NCBI GenBank assembly: GCA_029641185.1
Contig: JAPWGK010000033.1
Span: 62,001 to 126,000 of the forward strand
Length of the DNA: 64,000 nt
Direction: 5' to 3'
From: Pseudofabraea citricarpa
Lineage: Eukaryota; Ascomycota; Leotiomycetes; Helotiales; Dermateaceae
Shown: positions 43,639-55,087 of the stretch, in pieces
How positions within the stretch are numbered: position 1 is the stretch's first letter
Layout of the letters: every line of letters starts with the position of its first letter
Notes under the pieces: generated by a model
Told to the model about the DNA's origin: nothing
Databases searched by the model: none
The model's input: only the letters and a program-made list of their open reading frames with translations
Translations under genes and position numbers: made by a program

Positions 43639-45819
43639 ATGGTTGTTAGTAGAGCGATACGCGCATCTAGCTGTGCTAGCTGTCGATTAGCTCTCATCAA
43701 GAGTTTCACCTCCGTAACCAGCCTCCCGATTCGGCCAGCGCAAGCTCGATATCCAACCTACCAAACCCCGAACCAACGAGCCCAGTTTTCTTCGAGAATC
43801 GGATCAGACGGCGGCCAGCAGGACAATCGTCCTATCAAAGTCAGCGATGCTGAGATTGAAGAGTTCTTAGAAGAGGAAAATGCGGCGGAGGAAGACGAAG
43901 ATTTGGTAGCTGGGGATAAGGAGTTGAATGAGGAGCTCTCAAACGTACCATGGTATCTACAGGTCAATACTCCTCAGAGAGCTCAGCCGACCCTCTCCGA
44001 ACGTCAGCGGATGCCGGATTTGCCTGAATCTTCTCCCGAGATTTTAGAGCCTATGTTGAAGCAAATTTCAATTGATCTTGGCTTGGATGACCTCACACTG
44101 TTGGACCTTAGAAAACTCGATCCACCGCCTGCTCTCGGATCGAACTTGATTATGGTTTTCGGAACTGCGCGCAGTGAGAAGCATCTGCATGTAGCAGCCG
44201 ATCGCCTTTGTCGCTGGCTGCGAACTAACTACAAGCTGCGCCCAGATGCTGATGGCTTGTTGGGTAGAAACGAGCTCAAACTGAAGTTGAGGCGAAAATC
44301 CAGACGGGCGAAGCTTATGGGGACATCACAAATGGAAGACTCAGATGATGGCGTCAGGACAGGATGGGTCTGTGTGAACGTCGGTATGGTTGAAGGGCCA
44401 AAGACAGAGACCGAAAGTACTGCAGAGAAACCAGGATTTGTTGGGTTTGGACGAAGATCAGATGGAATCAACATCGTGGTACAGATGCTCACGGAAGAGA
44501 AGCGTGCTGAGATTGAGTTGGAAAAGCTGTGGGAGGGCATCCTTCGACGAGGAACGGCGCCTCAAATTGAAGAGGGAGATGCCGAAACTGGTACCCCAGC
44601 ACCAAGACAGAATTCTACTAGAGCATCATCTTCTATTCTTTCTCAGATACGAGGATTTCATACATCTGCACGTCGCTACACTACGGAAACTCATTTAAAC
44701 GGTTCCGATAGCCAGATGTTGCCGTCACAGATTGGCTCGAGCGACGCGGATTCCAACTTACTCTACGTCAAACAAACCTTTCTAGGCCTCGTTCAAGAAG
44801 CGAAATTTGAAGAGGCTAGAGACTTTTTCGCCAGTTCTAGCAAAAAACTATCAGAATTCAAAGATGGCAACTGGCAACCACTATTTTTCGATGTGCTTAA
44901 ATTCCATCTCGAAAGTCTCCCACGCGAAGAAGTCGTAGCCCATCTTGGGATAAAGAGTGGTGATTTCTCGTCGACGTCTTTTTTGACAAGCTTTTATAAA
45001 TCTCTCTCCGGTTTTCCAACCGAGTCTGATTGGGAAGCACGATTGTGGCTACAATGCATCGGAATTGAGAATGGTCATCCGGGGTACAAGGTGCAACACT
45101 TAGTTGATGTAATTTCTGAGATGCAAAACTGCGGAGGTGAAGCCCGCCTAGAAACCTATATGCGATGCATCCAGGCACTTCTCACGCCTAGGCGGACTAA
45201 GAAATCGGTACCTAGCGTCAACGGATCAAGAGCAGCTCTGGTATTGTTTCAGCTTATCAGTGATCGAGGTGTAAACATACTTACCGAGGATATACTGGTC
45301 TCAATTATGGAGGCTACAGAAGCTGCGCACGGCCCGAAATCAGATGTCACTGAATCTGAGGGAGATGAAGATACATTTCACCTTCCCAACATTACACTGT
45401 CACCCATACAGGAGCGGGTTCACATTCTGATTAGCATGCTTGAAATTCCACCCTTCAGCCAGGCGTCAAACCTTCGTCTTTTATCTGTGTACGCAAGACA
45501 ACAAGCATGGCCCGCATTCTGGGAGACCTGGAGAGCAGTTGCCCTTCAGGGACAGGCTCGCTCTGCAGAGATGTACACCGTCATGTTCGCGCATGTTGCC
45601 GCTTCAAAGCACGAGTACGCTTGCATGAGCGTCTTGAGGGCCTGGGTTCCGGAAATGCAGCGAGAAATCCCACCTGTCGTACTGACGGATGACCTCAAGC
45701 AAGCCCTCGCGGAGTGCCTCTTAGTAGCAGAACCACATGTTATTGAGGATGCAGAGGATGAGTCGCAGAGTGGAGAGTGGGCCCAGATTTGGAGGAGCAC
45801 CATAGGTGTCAATGTATGA
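43639..45819 (+). CDS. ATP25: ATPase synthesis protein 25, mitochondrial, 726 aa
   Basis: ATP25 in yeast is needed for stability of the mitochondrial ATP synthase subunit-9 (OLI1) transcript and for ring assembly; it is made as a precursor that is cleaved into two parts. The protein starts with a basic amphipathic presequence (VVSRAIRASSCASCRLALIKSF), then a RsfS/Iojap-like domain around residues 145-260 (EILEPMLKQISIDLGLDDLTLLDLRKLDPPP ... LIMVFGTARSEKHLHVAADRLCRWL). A Ser/Thr-rich linker follows, then the C-terminal helical part with a repeat-like architecture. The single long intronless frame matches the family length. The family is recognised with high confidence; no oddity except a second presequence-like segment (IRGFHTSARRYTTE) at the likely cleavage point near residue 340. 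Confidence 0.93.
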   Translation: MVVSRAIRASSCASCRLALIKSFTSVTSLPIRPAQARYPTYQTPNQRAQFSSRIGSDGGQQDNRPIKVSDAEIEEFLEEENAAEEDEDLVAGDKELNEELSNVPWYLQVNTPQRAQPTLSERQRMPDLPESSPEILEPMLKQISIDLGLDDLTLLDLRKLDPPPALGSNLIMVFGTARSEKHLHVAADRLCRWLRTNYKLRPDADGLLGRNELKLKLRRKSRRAKLMGTSQMEDSDDGVRTGWVCVNVGMVEGPKTETESTAEKPGFVGFGRRSDGINIVVQMLTEEKRAEIELEKLWEGILRRGTAPQIEEGDAETGTPAPRQNSTRASSSILSQIRGFHTSARRYTTETHLNGSDSQMLPSQIGSSDADSNLLYVKQTFLGLVQEAKFEEARDFFASSSKKLSEFKDGNWQPLFFDVLKFHLESLPREEVVAHLGIKSGDFSSTSFLTSFYKSLSGFPTESDWEARLWLQCIGIENGHPGYKVQHLVDVISEMQNCGGEARLETYMRCIQALLTPRRTKKSVPSVNGSRAALVLFQLISDRGVNILTEDILVSIMEATEAAHGPKSDVTESEGDEDTFHLPNITLSPIQERVHILISMLEIPPFSQASNLRLLSVYARQQAWPAFWETWRAVALQGQARSAEMYTVMFAHVAASKHEYACMSVLRAWVPEMQREIPPVVLTDDLKQALAECLLVAEPHVIEDAEDESQSGEWAQIWRSTIGVNV

Positions 45820-46185
45820 AAGAAGTGTATAAATGTGGCAATCCTTTGTAATATTATTATTGTACTCTACGTAACGAAGCTGGCACTTGTGGCCAAACTG
45901 TACCAGTAATCACCCACTCTTATGTTTTTTTGTTTTTTGACAGGAAATAAATATGTTCCACGATTGTGATGTTGAATTGTGCAACGAGTCTTAAAGATTC
46001 TAGCGATGCCTCTTTCTCTTGATTGGTCCCTGCTAGTCCCTCTGGCAACACGCGCCGATATACAAGGCTGTACAGCCTCACCCTCAGCTTCATACCACAT
46101 AAAACTCAATTAAGATTTCCCTCTTTTACACATCACGGACACCCTAAACAAATTCCCTCTGCCGTACACAAATCCATCCCATGAG
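45820..46185. other. Intergenic upstream of the nuclease gene
   Basis: About 0.37 kb with the ATP25 3' flank and nuclease promoter. No gene; no specific element claimed. Confidence 0.45.
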
Positions 46186-47483
46186 ATGAAAGTCCTCTTC
46201 CCGCTCCTCGTCGCCTCCCACGCAGCAGCATGGGGCTCCCTGGGTCACACGACCGTCGCATACCTGGCTAGCACGCTCGTGTCTCCTCACACGCAGACGT
46301 TCTTCCAGACGCTGCTGAATAACCACACCGATGCGTACCTGGCGCGCGTCGCGACGTGGGCAGACTCGTACCGCTATGTGGCTGACGGGCGCTGGTCGGC
46401 GGCGCTGCATTATATCGATGCGGAGGATGAGCCACCCGTGTCTTGCGGCGTGGTGCTGGAGAGGGATTGTGGGAAGAGAGGCTGCGTGGTTGCAGCGGTG
46501 GGGAATTATGTGAGTTTATTTGCCTTTTGTTGTTTATTTATTCTGTTCTTGTCTTGTCTTTTTCTTTTGGATTCGGACTTGAGTTGCTGGTCACTTATTC
46601 CTTGTTTCTTCTTCTCTTTTTATTTTACCTTGCCTCCTTTGGTCTCCTGCCCGTTTGGACCAGAGGAATGGAAATTATAATTCTGATATGTGAGATTCCA
46701 ATATAGACGAAGAGAGTTGTGAATCCGCTGTTGAGTCTGCAAGAGAGGACGATTGCTGCAAAGGTACCTACCGACATGAATCTCCCCACCTATCTCCTTT
46801 CAGAAAGAAGAAAGAAAAAGAAAAAAAAAATAGTCACTAACCTATACTCGAAACCTCAGTTCCTCATCCACGTAAGTCTCTATCAAATCCTCGCTCTATA
46901 GCAAACCAAATCTCATCTCCCCCCAGTTCCTCGGCGACATCCACCAGCCACTACACGACGAGAACCTCTCCGTGGGCGGGAACGGGATCCACGTGAACTT
47001 CAGCGGCGTGGCAACAAACCTGCACTCGGTGTGGGATTCCAGCATTGCCGAGAAGCTCGTCGGTGGCTATTCGTATGCGCACGCTCAGAAATGGGCCCTC
47101 TCGCTGAATTCCGATGTCGTTTCGGGCATTTACAAGGACGAGGCCCAGACCTGGTTGCACGGCATGAGCATTGCTGAGCCCGTCCAGAGCGCTCTGTTGT
47201 GGGCGGCTGAGGCGAATCACTTGGTCTGTACGGCTGTCCTCCCGGAGGGGGTTGAGGCTGTTCGAGGACAGGAGTTGAGTGGCGCGTATTATGAGAATGC
47301 CGTGCCGGTTGTGAAGTTGCAGGTCGCGAGGGCGGGCGTGAGGTATGTTGCTGATTTTTTTCTCTTTTTCTTTCTCTATTCTTCTTCTTCTCTGCTCTCT
47401 TTGCTGTGGGTCCCTTGCTAATAAAGTATAGACTTGCTGCTTGGTTGGATTTAATTGCAGATAGTATCAAGACCGAATTATAG
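46186..47483 (+). CDS. Secreted S1/P1-type nuclease, 286 aa, with a 12-nt microexon
   Basis: Zinc-dependent endonuclease that degrades single-stranded DNA and RNA outside the cell. Five exons: 46186..46509, 46707..46763, 46860..46871, 46927..47342, 47432..47483, all GT-AG and in phase. The signal peptide (MKVLFPLLVASHAAA) ends before the mature N-terminal Trp16, which together with LGHTT provides the first zinc ligands. Further family motifs are ALHYIDAEDEP, FLIHFLGDIHQPLHDE, NLHSVWDSSIAEK and a conserved Cys pair. The 12-nt exon encodes FLIH, which completes the conserved segment. The C-terminal exon encodes LAAWLDLIADSIKTEL. The family is firm. The first intron (197 nt) is long for this genome. 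Confidence 0.9.
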
Positions 47484-47830
47484 GATTATTCTCTCTCATC
47501 TATATCTACGACTAGGTGTAAATCTAAGTCATATAACCCTGTCATTTTGCTGCCAATATTGTATGCTGTTGTCAACCTCTTGGAACCTCTTGGAACCCCT
47601 CAGACGCCCGGGAATACATACTGCTGACATATTTCTCTATGTTGAATATCAAGGCTAAATTATAGGATAGTATAAAATCTCTTATATCTCTAAATTAGAT
47701 ATGGATCCAAAAACACAACCTTATCATCTTGTTGCTAATATCAAATACTGTTGTCAACCACTTATAACCCCTCATCCGGCCGGGAATATATACTCCCGAA
47801 TATTTCTCCATGTCGTTGTTAATGCCAGTG
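47475..47830 (+). repeat. Degenerate tandem duplication of about 180 bp
   Basis: A unit starting AATTATAGGAT near 47475 recurs near 47655. Shared pieces include GTTGTCAACC(A)CTT..AACCCCTCA, CCGGGAATA.ATACT and ATATTTCTC.ATGT. The first copy includes the last coding codons and stop of the nuclease gene, so the copies look like a 3'-UTR duplication. Confidence 0.6.
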
Positions 47831-48140
47831 TTGTTGCCAGTAATATATTCTTTGCAGCAGATGTAAAAATGACAGAGGGATAAGACAGAGAGTGTGTGTT
47901 ATCAAGAACAATAAAAGAAACGAAAAACAAACAGCCAGGCACATGAGTGGCTATACGGTTTGCTTTCCATCCTTGTTTGTTCTGTCTGCATTTTGGTTGT
48001 GAAAGATAAAATAAGACAAGTCGCGCATTTATAAACCCGGTGGAGGGTATTATCCAACTATATATGTCTCAGAAAATGGCGGAGATGTACTCTCAAAAAT
48101 CTGACTAAAAACTTCAGATATAAACCAGATGTTAATATAT

Positions 48141-48954
48141 TTACTCCTCTAGCAGGAACTTTAAGAAGGCTTTTGCGACTACCACGCCATCTTGGTTCTT
48201 GTCTACTCTTCCCATAGCATCCTTAAACGTGTCATCGTCAAAAACACCAGATGAGTGTCTAGCAGTCAACAATTCCCTCACAATCTGCTCGGTAAATTCA
48301 GGGTGCCCTTGGACAGTGATTAGTCGCTTAGAAGCGTACATTCCCTGCACAGCGCATTTTTCCGTGTATGCCAACTCCTCGACGCCTTCTGGGTAGTTGT
48401 ACACGATATCGCGGTGCATTTGGTGCAAGGCCTGAGTCGTGATCAGTACTCATAACAAAACAAATTGGGACAGGGCTACTCACTAGTGAAGTCTTCCCAA
48501 AAATCTCTTGTCCTCGTTTTGTCAAATCAATTGCCGTCACACTTACTTCCCAGCCTTTATCACTTCTGTCCACTTTTGCACCCAGTGCCCTTCCTACTAT
48601 TTGGTGTCCAAAGCATATCCCTACTATCCTAACTCGGTCTTGTGCCAATACCTCCTTCACAAAATCCACCAGCTTGAGTATCCATGGCTCGTTGTCGAAC
48701 GAATTGAAGCGTGAACCGGAGATGAGGACTGCATCTATAGAAGAGAGTGATGGATAGGACTCGGATTTGTTCACGACATCCCAATTCGACAGTTCAAGGC
48801 CACTGGTTGCTGAAAGGCCTGTGTATGAGAGGTCGTCTGCTCCTGCTTTCAGTAGTGCAGTAAAGACACCGCCATATCCCCCATACTTGGCCCGCGTCCC
48901 GTCGAGCGGCGTGTCACATTCGAGAATGGCAATTCGGAGAGGGAGTTGAGGCAT
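48141..48954 (-). CDS. Class I glutamine-amidotransferase-like protein, 253 aa
   Basis: Two exons, complement(48141..48431, 48484..48954). The fold is that of GMP-synthase-type amidotransferase domains. The nucleophile elbow is IVGICFGHQIVGRALG (Cys114), and the other triad residues are in ITVQGHPEFT (His200, Glu202). The N-terminus LRIAILECDTP is the beta-strand start of the domain. The family includes enzymes that release ammonia from glutamine or hydrolyse gamma-glutamyl peptides; fungal stand-alone members are often annotated as GMP synthase-like or as gamma-glutamyl hydrolase-like, and the substrate cannot be read from sequence. No synthase domain is attached. Probably cytosolic. Confidence 0.88.
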
Positions 48955-49849
48955 GGCGGAGGAGTGCTGCGGGTGGCGAGTCGAGTATCACTTTTGGAAA
49001 TCAAGAATGACTTTCTTCGAAGATGGTGGGGGGACGAAAACAGTCCTCCCACCTCTGTCGCAAAAGTCATCGAGCATTGCACCGATAAGACTCCGAGGGT
49101 CTTATCGTGGCTTCTAAAGTGACTTCCATCGGGCTATTGACACGTCATTAGTCAGCGCTTAATCTGGAAAACGGCAGGACAAGTCCCCTGTAATCACCTA
49201 ATTGTGGCCGTTGATTGCGTTCTGGAAGAGATTTCGTGCTATTCTTATAGCTATGGGAAAGAGATGGAGTTCTCGGTGCTAGCGAAGTATTTCTCACCTG
49301 CTACGTCATATTGTGTAGCTGGAGGCAATCGGCTTGGTATTGCTTGTCGAGATGGGTTGCAAAGGAGTGAGTGAGTGATGTGATGTGAGAAGGTTGGACG
49401 AAGATGACCCGAGAGAAAGTTTAAACTAAACGGCTGACAGGTCTGGTTAGATGCACGTGGTTTACCGCCTCAACGGCTAAGCTTTCTGCCCGCTTCTCTT
49501 CCATCTTATCTCTACTCTCGTCTCGTACATTTTCCGTTCCAATCTGATCCTAGTCATTCTTTGCTTGTGCATATTTCTGTACAATTTACAATTTCGATCA
49601 CCAAGTTGGACAATACCCATACAGCCATCTGGCACGGGAGGTCACATGGCAGATCCGGCATCAGACGGATGGCTTAGTTTGGACTCCGAAGCCGTCGTCT
49701 GTGACTCGAGCGGCGGAGCCTGCATGCAGGCTGACCCCACCAGATTATGATTTGCAACCCACATTTGCCCCGAGCTGTACCTACTTCATACATAAATATT
49801 CTCCTCTCGCATAGCTTTCCATGTTTTCGCAGAGACGTTGATTGCAATC
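48955..49849. promoter_or_regulatory. Divergent intergenic region with a CACGTG site
   Basis: About 0.9 kb between two divergent genes. A CACGTG core is at 49454-49459, about 390 bp upstream of the transporter ATG. No other gene; the 61-codon frame around 49565 is not convincing. Confidence 0.45.
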
Positions 49850-51888
49850 ATGGCCGCCAATCGATCCCAGAGCTCAAGTAGCAACGAGCATCACCTCGAT
49901 TCCACTCATGCCACCGAACATACCTCACTTTTGAGAGCTGTACAAGATGGCCCTTTCCACCACAGTCCAGCTACTCCGGATGAGGCGTTGGAGGACGACG
50001 ATTTGGATGCGGAAATCGATCCAAACGTGTTTGATATAATGCTTTCGAAATCCAACTCAATTACAGGTGGCATGGGAGTGGAGACGGGTTCTCAAGAGAC
50101 GGCTATGCTGCGGGGTCCTCGAACTTACGGTACTACAGATCGGTCACGAAGATCCAGTCACGCGAGCACTATTCGAAAAAGATCCTTCTCTGCTGCCCGA
50201 AGTGAAGAAGATATACCCGAGAACGACGAAGCCGAGGGACTTATAAAGAAATCTCCATTTCTTGGTGGAGTCAGTGTAGGAACATTCTGGCTGATCTTTG
50301 GTAATACGCTGGTGTGTTACTTTGTAGCCTGCTTTGATTCTACAATCATGGTTTCGAGTCATCCTGTCATCACTTCATATTTTCACAGCTCCAATAGTGC
50401 ATCTTGGCTCTCGACAGCCTTCCTCTTGACCTCGACCAGTTTCCAACCCATTTTTGGACGTCTTTCTGATACAATCGGGAGGAAACGTCCGTATGTATTT
50501 ACAATGGGCCTTTTTCTGCTTGCGACAATCTGGTGTGCGCTTGCGCAGAGCATGACAAGCTTCATCCTCGCTAGAGCATTATGTGGACTTGGTGCCGGTG
50601 GAATGATGTCTTTGAGCTCAATTATTACTAGTGACCTCGTACCAATTGAGATCCGTGGCGCCTATCAAAGTTATATTAACATCGTCTTTGGTCTTGGATC
50701 GGCTTTGGGAGCAGCACTTGGTGGGGCCATTGCCGATCATCTTGGTTGGCGATGGGAATTTGGTGTGCAGGTGCCAGCTTTGGTCATCAGCTTGGTTTTA
50801 GCTTGTCTTACCATCCCCAAAAATATCGGCCTTGCAGAAGGAGTCCAGCAGAAGAGTATTTGGGAAGCTATGAAAGTATTCGATTATTGGGGCTCCCTCT
50901 CGCTGACTACTTCCATAACATTTCTTATTCTTGGCTTGGTAAATTTCATCTGCAGAAACAGTTTCTTCTTTACTAACGTCATCCGCAGAATCTGGGTGGG
51001 AATATTTTACCATGGGCGCATCCGTTCGTCATTTCATCTTTGGTGATATTTGCTATCGGATTTCCTCTTTTTGTGTGGAACGAGTCCAAGGTTGCTTTAC
51101 CAATCATGCCACTCAAACTTGTCATCAAAAACCCTCGAGCCGGTCTTATATTCTCAAACGCCGTGGCAGCTATCGTTGTCAACGCGGTCATGTTCAATAT
51201 ACCGCTATACTTTCAGGCTGTTCTGTTAGAAAGTGCCACAGACTCGGGATTGCGACTTATTGTTTCCTCAATAGCCTCCTCGATAGTTGGGACGGCTACG
51301 GGATTTCTCATTACTTGGACAAAACAGCTTAAAATCTGGTTAATTATAGGTACTTTTCTCATGATGATTGGAACGACCTTGATGTCGTTCATGCGAAGAG
51401 GACTACCAGAATGGTTTTACGTTCTGGTTCTCATACCTTCGGCCATGGGACAAGGTTTTATCTTCCCAGCAACATTCATGTCTGTATTGGCTGTGAGCGA
51501 GCAAGCTGAACAAGCTGTCGTAACCAGCACGCTGATACTCTGGCGTTCCATGGGAATGGTACTGGGAGTAGCATCAAGTAGCTTGGTCTTACAGAATGCG
51601 CTTGTAGTCTACTTGAATCAAAAGGTCACGGGCCCGGACAAGCTAAAGGTACAGTACATTTTGCATCTCTCAAACTCGGAACTTGGCACTGATGCATTTT
51701 AGGTCATCGAGGAAGTCCGGAGTTCTGTGCACGCTATCGGAGGGTTGGCAGAGCCATATCGAGAGCAGGTTATTGACTCTTATGCTGCAGCTCTGAGGGC
51801 CACTTTTATCCTCGCAGCCGGCCTTGCAGTCATTACTTTCCTGGTCTTGATTCCGGTTAGATTGCCTCGCCTAGGACACAGGAAATAG
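49850..51888 (+). CDS. MFS transporter of the DHA2/Vba type, 644 aa
   Basis: Three exons: 49850..50938, 50989..51648 and 51703..51888. The first ~140 residues are a cytosolic, Ser/acidic-rich leader (ATEHTSLLRAV, DDDLDAEIDP). The membrane part begins FWLIFGNTLVCYFVACFDSTIM and shows a 12-14-helix MFS pattern, including the signature GRLSDTIGRKRPYVFTMG and GLGAGGMMSLSSI. Vacuolar Vba-type transporters, which move basic amino acids, share this long N-terminal leader. The last exon ends LVLIPVRLPRLGHRK. Location in the vacuolar membrane and amino-acid substrate are inferences from the family. Start ATGGCCGCCAATC is better than the in-frame TTG four codons upstream. Confidence 0.88.
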
Positions 51889-53203
51889 AGAATTACAGTG
51901 TAAGTTGAGAGAGAGGAAATAAATTGAACATCTTTGTGTTATATACCCGTTGTATTACCAAGGGACCTAGAATAGAAATCTAGAAAAGTTTTGATTTTGA
52001 GAATGGTTTCTTGAGCATTTGATCAGCGAGACAAAAATGAATACTTGGATCTAAGAGATAGACTTAACAAACTAGTAAGTCATCGCTATTACTGTGGACA
52101 GCTTTGTCACCGAACAACAATCATTCTTTAGTTATGAAATATCAAGAGTCTACGATATGAGGAAGCGGCACAGGAGCACAGGTACTTTAAGTTAAGCGAG
52201 ATAGCTGGACACAAGCTTGACGAGGGGTGGTTCAACTAGGGGACGGAAGGCGTATAAGTAAACGTTAGATTTGATGTGGTATAACCTGGAGTGGTTGATA
52301 TTGTAAAGGGTGTTGGGTGTCTAGCGTAAAGAAGTCGGTTCTTGGACTGTCTCCAAGTGAAAATTATTATGTAACTATTCGTGATGCTAATATTCGGAAC
52401 CCCTCCCGGATAAGTATTTACTAATATACAAAACTGTTATTTTCAAAATACTCCTCCTTTTATCTTTCTCTCTCATTTACCCTGTTCTTTTCCGAGTCTC
52501 TCAAGTTTATAAGAGGATCTTCTCTCTTTATTTATTATATATATACCTCTTATCATGTTTCTCGCCATACATACTCTCTTACTCCTAGTCCTCTCCCGTT
52601 TTTACTTCCTTGGGCCGGATCATAAGTTCTCCTTTTAGAGGTATTACTATCTTACTCTCCTTGAGGCCTGTCTTGTAAGGAAATAGGCAGGGTGGCTTGA
52701 GTCTTTCTACATGCAAAACCATTCCCGGCCCAAGGTATTAACTCCAGCTACATCAAAACCAAATCCGCGAATGGACGAAGATAAGAACATTACCTGTCCT
52801 TCCATCGCTAGTGAAGTGAGTACAACTCTACCACTGTGCCGTCGGCTAATAAGCGACCAACCCCGTTCAAAAACGGCTAGCGCCAAGCACGCCCGACCAC
52901 AATTACCTCTCTCCTTCTCTTCCCCTCCTCTCTACTTTCCTCTACATACCTCCCTCGACGATCTTCATCTCCGTCATCAATGACTGGGGGTGATCTCTCT
53001 CTACCTTTTGTTTTGTACGCCTTCCAAGGTAAGTTGCAAACGTCTCAATAAACATCTTGTCTTGTTATTAGCTGACTTGAAGTTTTTCTAGCTTCCCCCC
53101 ACGCGTTGAGCACTAAGTGCCCAGGATCGATCTTTCATTCCCAGCCAGTGCCCATCTTGAAGTCAGCTCGAAACCGGTCTGAGATTTGATCGGGTCCATC
53201 TGT
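51889..53203. other. Intergenic region of 1.3 kb, pyrimidine/AT-rich
   Basis: No gene was seen. The segment 52440-52700 is C/T-rich; the 90-codon frame near 52711 was considered and not accepted. Confidence 0.5.
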
Positions 53204-54115
53204 ATGTCACAACCACCAGTTGCCATCATGCTGCCCCACGATACACTCGAGTGCTACCCCAAATTCCCGCGGGAGATGTGAGTCTGCTTCGACCCTCTGC
53301 CTGCAAGGGGAATCTCATCAGCTGACTTCGCTCGCAGCCAGACGATGATCTGGAAGCTCGTCGCGTTTGTGCCACGGATCGTAGAGGTCAAGCCCAAAGA
53401 CCGATCCGCCAAAGACGGCCGCTGCTTCCGAGATATCTTCAACGTCAACGAGGTGATGAAGTACTGCTCAGCGACGCCGGTGCCAGCCATGATGCACGTG
53501 TGCCGAGAGGCGCGGAGCGAAGCGCTGAAGCACTACGAGCCGTGCCTGACATACGACGAGAGCAGCAAGATCTACCTCAACCTGGCGGTCGACATACCGT
53601 TCTTCAGCCGGGACGCGCAGCAGGACATGGACTGGAGCTTTGGCGACTTCCTGCTCAGCATGCGCCAGGTCCACATGCAGAAGAAGTGGTCGCCCCCGAT
53701 CTCCCGCATCGCCATCGACCTCGACGCCTTTGGCTTCCTCGAGAGCTCCCTCTACTGCCCAAAGGACAGGGTCTTCTGGCCCGCCCTGGAGGAAGTCATC
53801 ATCGCTCGCGATTCGAGACTCCTCGACAGGGACCGCGTCGCTAGTGCGAGACGCCTCCAGCTCAAGCTTCTGCCTGCTCCTCTGTTCAAAGCCGCTCCTC
53901 TCGCCGAGCCTAACTTGTACCGCGACTGCTGCCAGAAGGAGACGCCTGGCCACATTGAGTTTCCCCGGGCACAAGTGCTCGTTCAAGCTCCATGCTGCAT
54001 CGTCGAAGAGCGGAAGCTTTTCATGGCAAATGCTGTACCGCGTCGCGCTGACCTTCGGAAAGACACAGCTCCTTCAAAGAAAGCAGACTCGGGCGTTTCC
54101 TCCAAGGCCAAGTAA
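53204..54115 (+). CDS. 2EXR-domain protein, 283 aa
   Basis: Two exons, 53204..53277 and 53338..54115, the intron (60 nt) having GTGAGT and CGCAG ends. The N-terminal half carries the fungal 2EXR motif: YPKFPREIQTMIWKLVAF spanning the intron, then VPRIVEV, then MMHVCREARSEALKHYEP. The domain is widespread in filamentous fungi, and its molecular function is unknown. The middle has IARIAIDLDAFGF and a conserved-looking WPALEEVIIARD segment, while the C-terminus is Lys/Ala-rich and disordered. The gene's third codon positions are notably G/C-rich, like those of the YIPTH gene. No signal peptide. The start with MSQPPVAIML is the first ATG; a second in-frame ATG nine codons later is possible. Confidence 0.8.
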
Positions 54116-55087
54116 ACCAGGCTGCGGGGATTCCTTAGAGTGGGCTTGTGCAGTAGCTAGCCAGTTAGCATAGCCAACAGACAGAGACAGAGAATCCAAG
54201 CACGGAAAATTAAAGAACTGATCCCGCTCATGCCTTTATGATAGCCAGAGTTCAGCTAACGACCAGAATTCGGCCAGCAACAGCACAGATAACTTTCGCG
54301 GAAATATTATTCCGTGCTATTAAAACCCTAAGAACTAAAATACCAATAATATAGACTTTCTAGTTTTGTACCTGTGAAGACGGAAGGGCTATTCCGTGTT
54401 AATAAAATATAGGTTGAAGAACGTAGACAGGTTTAGAATAGCTCACGGCTAATAACAGGAACCAATCTGACAAGAAGAATCAGAATCATAACAAGCATTA
54501 AGTTGATAACAGGTAACAGTCTAATAACAAGTGAAGAGGGACAGAGAAAAATTCTACACAAGATCGACAGACCAATTGATATCAACAGATATATTGGAAT
54601 AAGTTTTGTCATTGACTCATTTCAACCTGACCAATCCAGCCACTAACTATCTACAAGAAAGTCTAGAAAGGGTTTTCCATGCATGAATGCACGCCCTTTG
54701 TTTTCTCTACCCAGAAGGAATCCTTCAAGTTCTCTAGTGGTGCTCCTCCCCATATCTTTTACTTCTCTCTCCTTCTGTTCTCTTGTTTGTTCCAGGTCAT
54801 CAATATACAAAAGAAAAATAACCAGAAAAAAACCTCTGAGCCGAGGCTGTACAGGCTTGCTAGAACACCATTCCCAATGCAATGCAATGCAATATGATAT
54901 CCAAAAAAGATGTCCGGGTCTGTCAAGACACATACGGAATCTGCCTGCCAATAACCAATTCCCAATGCGATGCATCAGTAAAAGAAAATATATGAAAAAA
55001 CGCCGGGAAGTAAATGCTTTGCCACCCCCAATAATTCCCTAATATGTATGGGTATCAAAAAAAGAATATGTACCAAATCTGTTGGTG
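54116..55087. other. Convergent intergenic region, AT-rich, with weak direct repeats
   Basis: About 1 kb. Similar short segments recur: TTCCGTGCTATTAAAA (54311) and TTCCGTGTTAATAAAA (54392), and ATAACAGG-type units (54452, 54507). They could be remnants of a mobile element, but no terminal repeat or coding trace was seen. Confidence 0.4.

Noticed and set aside
52711..52983. Plus-strand 90-codon frame
   Set aside because: Low complexity and no conserved feature; flanked by pyrimidine-rich DNA.
53468..53986. Minus-strand 172-codon frame antisense to the 2EXR gene
   Set aside because: High G/C third-position bias of the sense gene creates long antisense frames; the sense strand shows the 2EXR motif.
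54300..54560. Short direct repeats suggesting a mobile-element remnant
   Set aside because: No terminal repeats, target duplication or coding trace; the similarity is weak and AT-rich.
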